Part shown: in pieces, positions 61,192-64,000 of the stretch | How the letters are laid out: the number at the start of each line of letters is the position of its first letter | Numbering within the stretch: position 1 is the stretch's first letter | Source of the DNA: Rhizobium sp. TH2 | GTDB taxonomy: Bacteria; Pseudomonadota; Alphaproteobacteria; Rhizobiales; Rhizobiaceae | Assembly (NCBI RefSeq): GCF_024707525.1 | Contig: NZ_CP062231.1 | Span: 744,001-808,000, forward strand | DNA: 64,000 bases | Reading direction: 5' to 3' | Program-made: the position numbers and the translations under genes | The notes under the pieces: generated by a model | Databases searched by the model: none | What the model was told of the DNA's origin: nothing | Seen by the model: only the letters and a program-made list of their open reading frames with translations

Positions 61192-62283
61192 TCAGACGGC
61201 GAGCCTGACGAAGGGAATCTTGCGGATCGCCCATGCGACTGCGAACGACCCTGATGTGCCGAGCGCTGTAAGCAACAGGAACTTGACCAGCGCCGGTGCG
61301 GGGAGGTTTTCCAGGAGGATCGCGATCGTCACGATGACAGGCGGATGGACGATGAAGGCGCCATATGTCTGCCGCGCGAGCCCGCCCCAGCGCTTGTCGG
61401 GTTCGTTGAACCTGAGATGGAAGATCCACAGCATGCCTGCGATGATGCCCCAGGCCACGACAGGCTCCCAGAAAGCATAGAAGACCGCCGGGAATGAAAA
61501 GCCGGTGGCGAAATTCGTCTGGCCGATCTGTTCGCCCACGATCAGCGCAATTGGCAGCAGCGGAATGGCGACCGCCGCTGCGATCACCCAGGGCATGGCG
61601 TGCTTGCGTTTGACATCGGCGAGCCAACCGTAGCGTTCCGCAATGCAGCCGAGCGCAAACAGGAAGACATAGGAGGCGAAATAGCCGAGCTGAAGCTCGA
61701 GCACCTCTTCCCCCACCGGCACGAATTGCCGGATGATCAGGGCTGCGGCGCCGACACCAAGGGCAGCGAGGATCCATGTCCGATGTCCGGGAATAGGCTT
61801 TCGCGGCGCGGGCTTCACGGGCACCAGCTTCCGCCAGGCGACATAGGCGAGCGAGCAGAGCAACAGCGCATAGGCAAACCACATCGGGCCGATCACGAAA
61901 CGGCCTTGCGCAATGATGCCGAACCATTCGCCCGCGAAATCCCAGCTCCGCGTCCGGGCGATCGCCACCGTCAGCGGACCGATGATGAAACCGAAGAACA
62001 GGGTCGGCAGGCCGAGCCTTATCAGCCGGTCGCGGGTGAAATCGGGCCAGCCCTTGCGATCATGGGAGCTCGGCGTCAGGTAGCCCGAGATCAGGAAGAA
62101 GAAGCCCATGAAGAAGGCCTGGTTGACGGCTGCGAGCAGGGTCAGGACGAGACTGGACGTGCTCTTGTCATCCACCAGTCTCAGGAACCATCCGCCGCTG
62201 GCGCCATAGGTGATGGCGCTATGATGCGCGATCACCAGGATCGTCAGAACGATCCTGATCCGGTCCAGATAATATGCGCGCAT
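61192..62283 (-). CDS. Membrane acyltransferase family 3 (OafA/OpgC-like)
   Basis: A 363-residue polytopic membrane protein with about ten helices. The N terminus has YYLDRIRIVLTILVIAHHS, the conserved His-containing first helix, and SGYLTP and RDRLIRLGLPTL follow as in acyltransferase-3 proteins. It likely transfers acetyl or succinyl groups to a surface polysaccharide or glucan. The frame opens with GTG 62313, but ATG 62283 with GAGGGA upstream fits the family better. The SGNH hydrolase gene lies upstream on the same strand, a frequent pairing for O-acetylation and de-acylation. Confidence 0.85.
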   Translation of the reverse strand: MRAYYLDRIRIVLTILVIAHHSAITYGASGGWFLRLVDDKSTSSLVLTLLAAVNQAFFMGFFFLISGYLTPSSHDRKGWPDFTRDRLIRLGLPTLFFGFIIGPLTVAIARTRSWDFAGEWFGIIAQGRFVIGPMWFAYALLLCSLAYVAWRKLVPVKPAPRKPIPGHRTWILAALGVGAAALIIRQFVPVGEEVLELQLGYFASYVFLFALGCIAERYGWLADVKRKHAMPWVIAAAVAIPLLPIALIVGEQIGQTNFATGFSFPAVFYAFWEPVVAWGIIAGMLWIFHLRFNEPDKRWGGLARQTYGAFIVHPPVIVTIAILLENLPAPALVKFLLLTALGTSGSFAVAWAIRKIPFVRLAV

Positions 62284-62345
62284 GCGAAAAACGTCCCTCG
62301 AACTTCGGCGCACAATTTACGGAAAGGGCGGCAGGAATCAATGCG

Positions 62346-63098
62346 TTAATTGATCTCGTCGCGCAGTGCGGAGTAAATCACCTCATATCCCGGCCGCTTG
62401 AAATGGCCGAAATCGTCGGCATAGTTCTCACAACGGTTTTTCGGCTCGTCGGGCGTGAGGTTAAGCGTGCTCTGCGCCTCGCCGTAACGGCCGCAGGTCA
62501 TCCGCATGGCATCGACTTCGAAGTAGCGGGTTCTTTCGACCGTCGCGATCCAGCGGCGGACCTCGTGGTTGATCGACTTGCGCGCATCGTCGCGGAAATG
62601 GAAATCGAAGCCACGCGGCGGGATGCCCATGACATGCACGGTCGCGCCCGGCCATGTCTCATGCGTCCTGCCCACCACCGCCTGGATGCCGGCGACGATC
62701 GCGCAGGACGGCAGTTTCTCATCCGTAAGATTGTTGGTGCCGATCAGCACGACGACTTCGCGCGGATGCAGGTTGGTCGCGCCGAGCTTTTGCAGTTGCC
62801 AGAGAATATGCTGTGTCCGGCTGCCGCCGACGGCGAAGTTCCAGACGCTACCCTTGCCGAACTGGGTCTCCGCGAGATCGCGCGGCCAGAAGGCAAGAAG
62901 CGAGTCGCCGAGCAGGATGGTGTCCGCCTGGCTCGGCGGAGCCGCCAGCAGACCAGAGGCCTTTTCGAGCGCGCTGGTCCATTGATAGATCACAGGCGAC
63001 GTCGTGATCTCGATCGCATAGCGATTGCATTCCGATGCATGGGTGCTGAAAGCGCCAAGCACGACCAAACATGCAGCAACGAATAGAGTCTTCAACAC
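62346..63098 (-). CDS. Secreted SGNH/GDSL hydrolase
   Basis: A 250-residue protein with a signal peptide (MLKTLFVAACLVVLGAFSTH, cleavage near ASE). The SGNH blocks are all present: LLGDSLLAF (Ser), VGGSRTQ (Gly), LIGTNNLTD (Asn) and DDFGHFKRP (Asp and His). It would act in the periplasm or outside on acyl esters of carbohydrates. The start is GTG 63098. The acyltransferase gene follows 62 bases downstream, which suggests opposite activities on the same polymer. Confidence 0.87.
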   Translation of the reverse strand: MLKTLFVAACLVVLGAFSTHASECNRYAIEITTSPVIYQWTSALEKASGLLAAPPSQADTILLGDSLLAFWPRDLAETQFGKGSVWNFAVGGSRTQHILWQLQKLGATNLHPREVVVLIGTNNLTDEKLPSCAIVAGIQAVVGRTHETWPGATVHVMGIPPRGFDFHFRDDARKSINHEVRRWIATVERTRYFEVDAMRMTCGRYGEAQSTLNLTPDEPKNRCENYADDFGHFKRPGYEVIYSALRDEIN

Positions 63099-63193
63099 CC
63101 GCCCCGAAACAGAGTAACCACACTGCCTCCCACGGCAATCAATCTGCCATTGCCGGCCGGCTTGGGCAAGAGTCGTCTCCTCCCAAGAAATTG

Positions 63194-64000
63194 CTATGCG
63201 GTCTGCCGGAGCATCATACCCGTGGCGAAACGGGCCTCGTTGACGAGTATGTCGGCAAGCGCTTCGGCCGGCACCGGCTTGCCGTAGAGATAGCCCTGCA
63301 ATTCGTCGCAGCCGCAGAGTCGGAGGATCATGGCCTGCTCCTCGCGTTCCACGCCCTCGGCGGTGACAGGCAGGCCGAGCGACCGGGCAAGCGCCGTCGT
63401 CGCCTGCAGTATGCTGCGGGCTTCGTCGCTCGTATCGATCTCGGCGACCATGGATCGGTCGATCTTGAGGCGGTCGAATCCGAACTGGCGGAGATAGCCG
63501 ATGCTGGAGAAGCCGGAACCGAAATCATCGAGCGCGATCTTGACGCCCAGCGCCTTGAGCCGGTCGATCGACTGGCTCGCACGTTGCGGGTTCTGGATAA
63601 GATAGCCCTCGGTGAGCTCGAGCGTCAGGCGGGAGGGTTCGATCCCTGCTTCGTCCAGAATCCGGGCCACTTGTGTGGCGAATGTCGGGTTCCTGAGCTG
63701 GACCGGCGAGATGTTCACGGCGATCACGATGTCCCCCCAGTGCTTCGCCTTCTCGCAGGCCTGCTCCAGCACGAAAATGCCGAGTGGCTCGATCAGCCCG
63801 GTCTTTTCCGCCACGGGAATGAAGACGTCGGGCGATACCGGTCCGCGGGCGGGCCGGCTCCACCGCACCAGCGTTTCGACGGATGTGACCCGGAGTGTCG
63901 CGGCGCTGACGAGAGGCTGGAAGACGACGGTGAGTTGGCGGCGGTCGATCGCCACCCTGAGTTCGGCTTCCAGCGCGAGGATCATTTCGCGGTCGCTGTC
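63194..64000 (-). CDS. EAL-domain protein, 5' end outside the window
   Basis: At least 269 residues of an EAL phosphodiesterase domain, open at the window edge; the frame continues upstream with DSDRE, as in GGDEF-EAL fusions. The signature reads VETLVRWSRP, and later catalytic segments LELTEG, DDFGSGFSS and KIDRSMV are intact, so c-di-GMP hydrolysis is likely. The N-terminal part cannot be described. Confidence 0.88.
   Translation of the reverse strand, partial: DSDREMILALEAELRVAIDRRQLTVVFQPLVSAATLRVTSVETLVRWSRPARGPVSPDVFIPVAEKTGLIEPLGIFVLEQACEKAKHWGDIVIAVNISPVQLRNPTFATQVARILDEAGIEPSRLTLELTEGYLIQNPQRASQSIDRLKALGVKIALDDFGSGFSSIGYLRQFGFDRLKIDRSMVAEIDTSDEARSILQATTALARSLGLPVTAEGVEREEQAMILRLCGCDELQGYLYGKPVPAEALADILVNEARFATGMMLRQTA

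Overview
The window is a stretch of high-GC chromosome or large replicon from an alphaproteobacterium, most likely a member of the Rhizobiaceae or a close relative. This is inferred from the complete PhyR-NepR-EcfG general stress cascade with its GGAAC-N16-CGTT promoters, HWE/HisKA_2 kinases, many ABC importers and a long GC-rich palindromic repeat of a type common in Rhizobiales. No rRNA, tRNA, CRISPR array, prophage or insertion sequence is visible.

Layout. (1) 1-2256: the end of a peptide-type ABC transporter (permease and a fused double ATPase). (2) 2326-9714: a polyamine locus with a PuuB-like FAD oxidase, PotB/PotC/PotD/PotA-like transporter, an XRE-cupin regulator and an aldehyde dehydrogenase. 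(3) 9745-12309: a PAS-GGDEF-EAL protein. (4) 12423-17049: small proteins, an Rrf2 regulator and two flavoproteins, sharing a GTCTATA motif. (5) 17067-25299: a signalling and general stress island with a CHASE3 kinase, receiver, receiver-kinase, ecfG, nepR, small stress proteins, phyR and an HWE kinase. A candidate stress-controlled small RNA lies at 21703-21825. (6) 25244-38183: a zinc metallopeptidase, then an amino-sugar divergon. The left arm has murQ and an ABC sugar importer; the right arm has a BadF-type sugar kinase, GntR regulator, SIS deaminase, nagA and a TolB-like propeller. (7) 38407-45953: alpha-2-macroglobulin and penicillin-binding protein 1C. (8) 46027-53869: sensor kinases, receivers and a LuxR regulator around an 843-base gene-free gap holding a candidate multi-stem structured RNA (about 48530-48840). 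(9) 54054-59086: a second peptide-type ABC transporter with a Tat-exported binding protein. (10) 59097-64000: a long inverted repeat, a phosphodiesterase, an esterase, an acyltransferase, an SGNH hydrolase and a truncated EAL protein.

How the parts work together. The polyamine operon imports and oxidises a diamine or related amine under a ligand-sensing XRE-cupin repressor. The amino-sugar divergon can take MurNAc and/or GlcNAc through phosphorylation, lactyl-ether cleavage, deacetylation and deamination to fructose-6-phosphate without a PTS; its GntR regulator probably binds two mirrored 18-bp sites in the shared promoter region. In the stress island, kinases would phosphorylate PhyR, which sequesters NepR and frees EcfG. 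Five or six EcfG-type promoters in 2.4 kb then drive nepR-ecfG, phyR, DUF1328, CsbD, a small-membrane-protein/DUF883 operon and probably the small RNA.

The two best candidates for undescribed elements are both RNAs: the three-hairpin, C-rich-loop RNA beside csbD and the three-way-junction RNA at 48.5 kb. Both rest on base pairing read by hand; no covariance or expression data were available.
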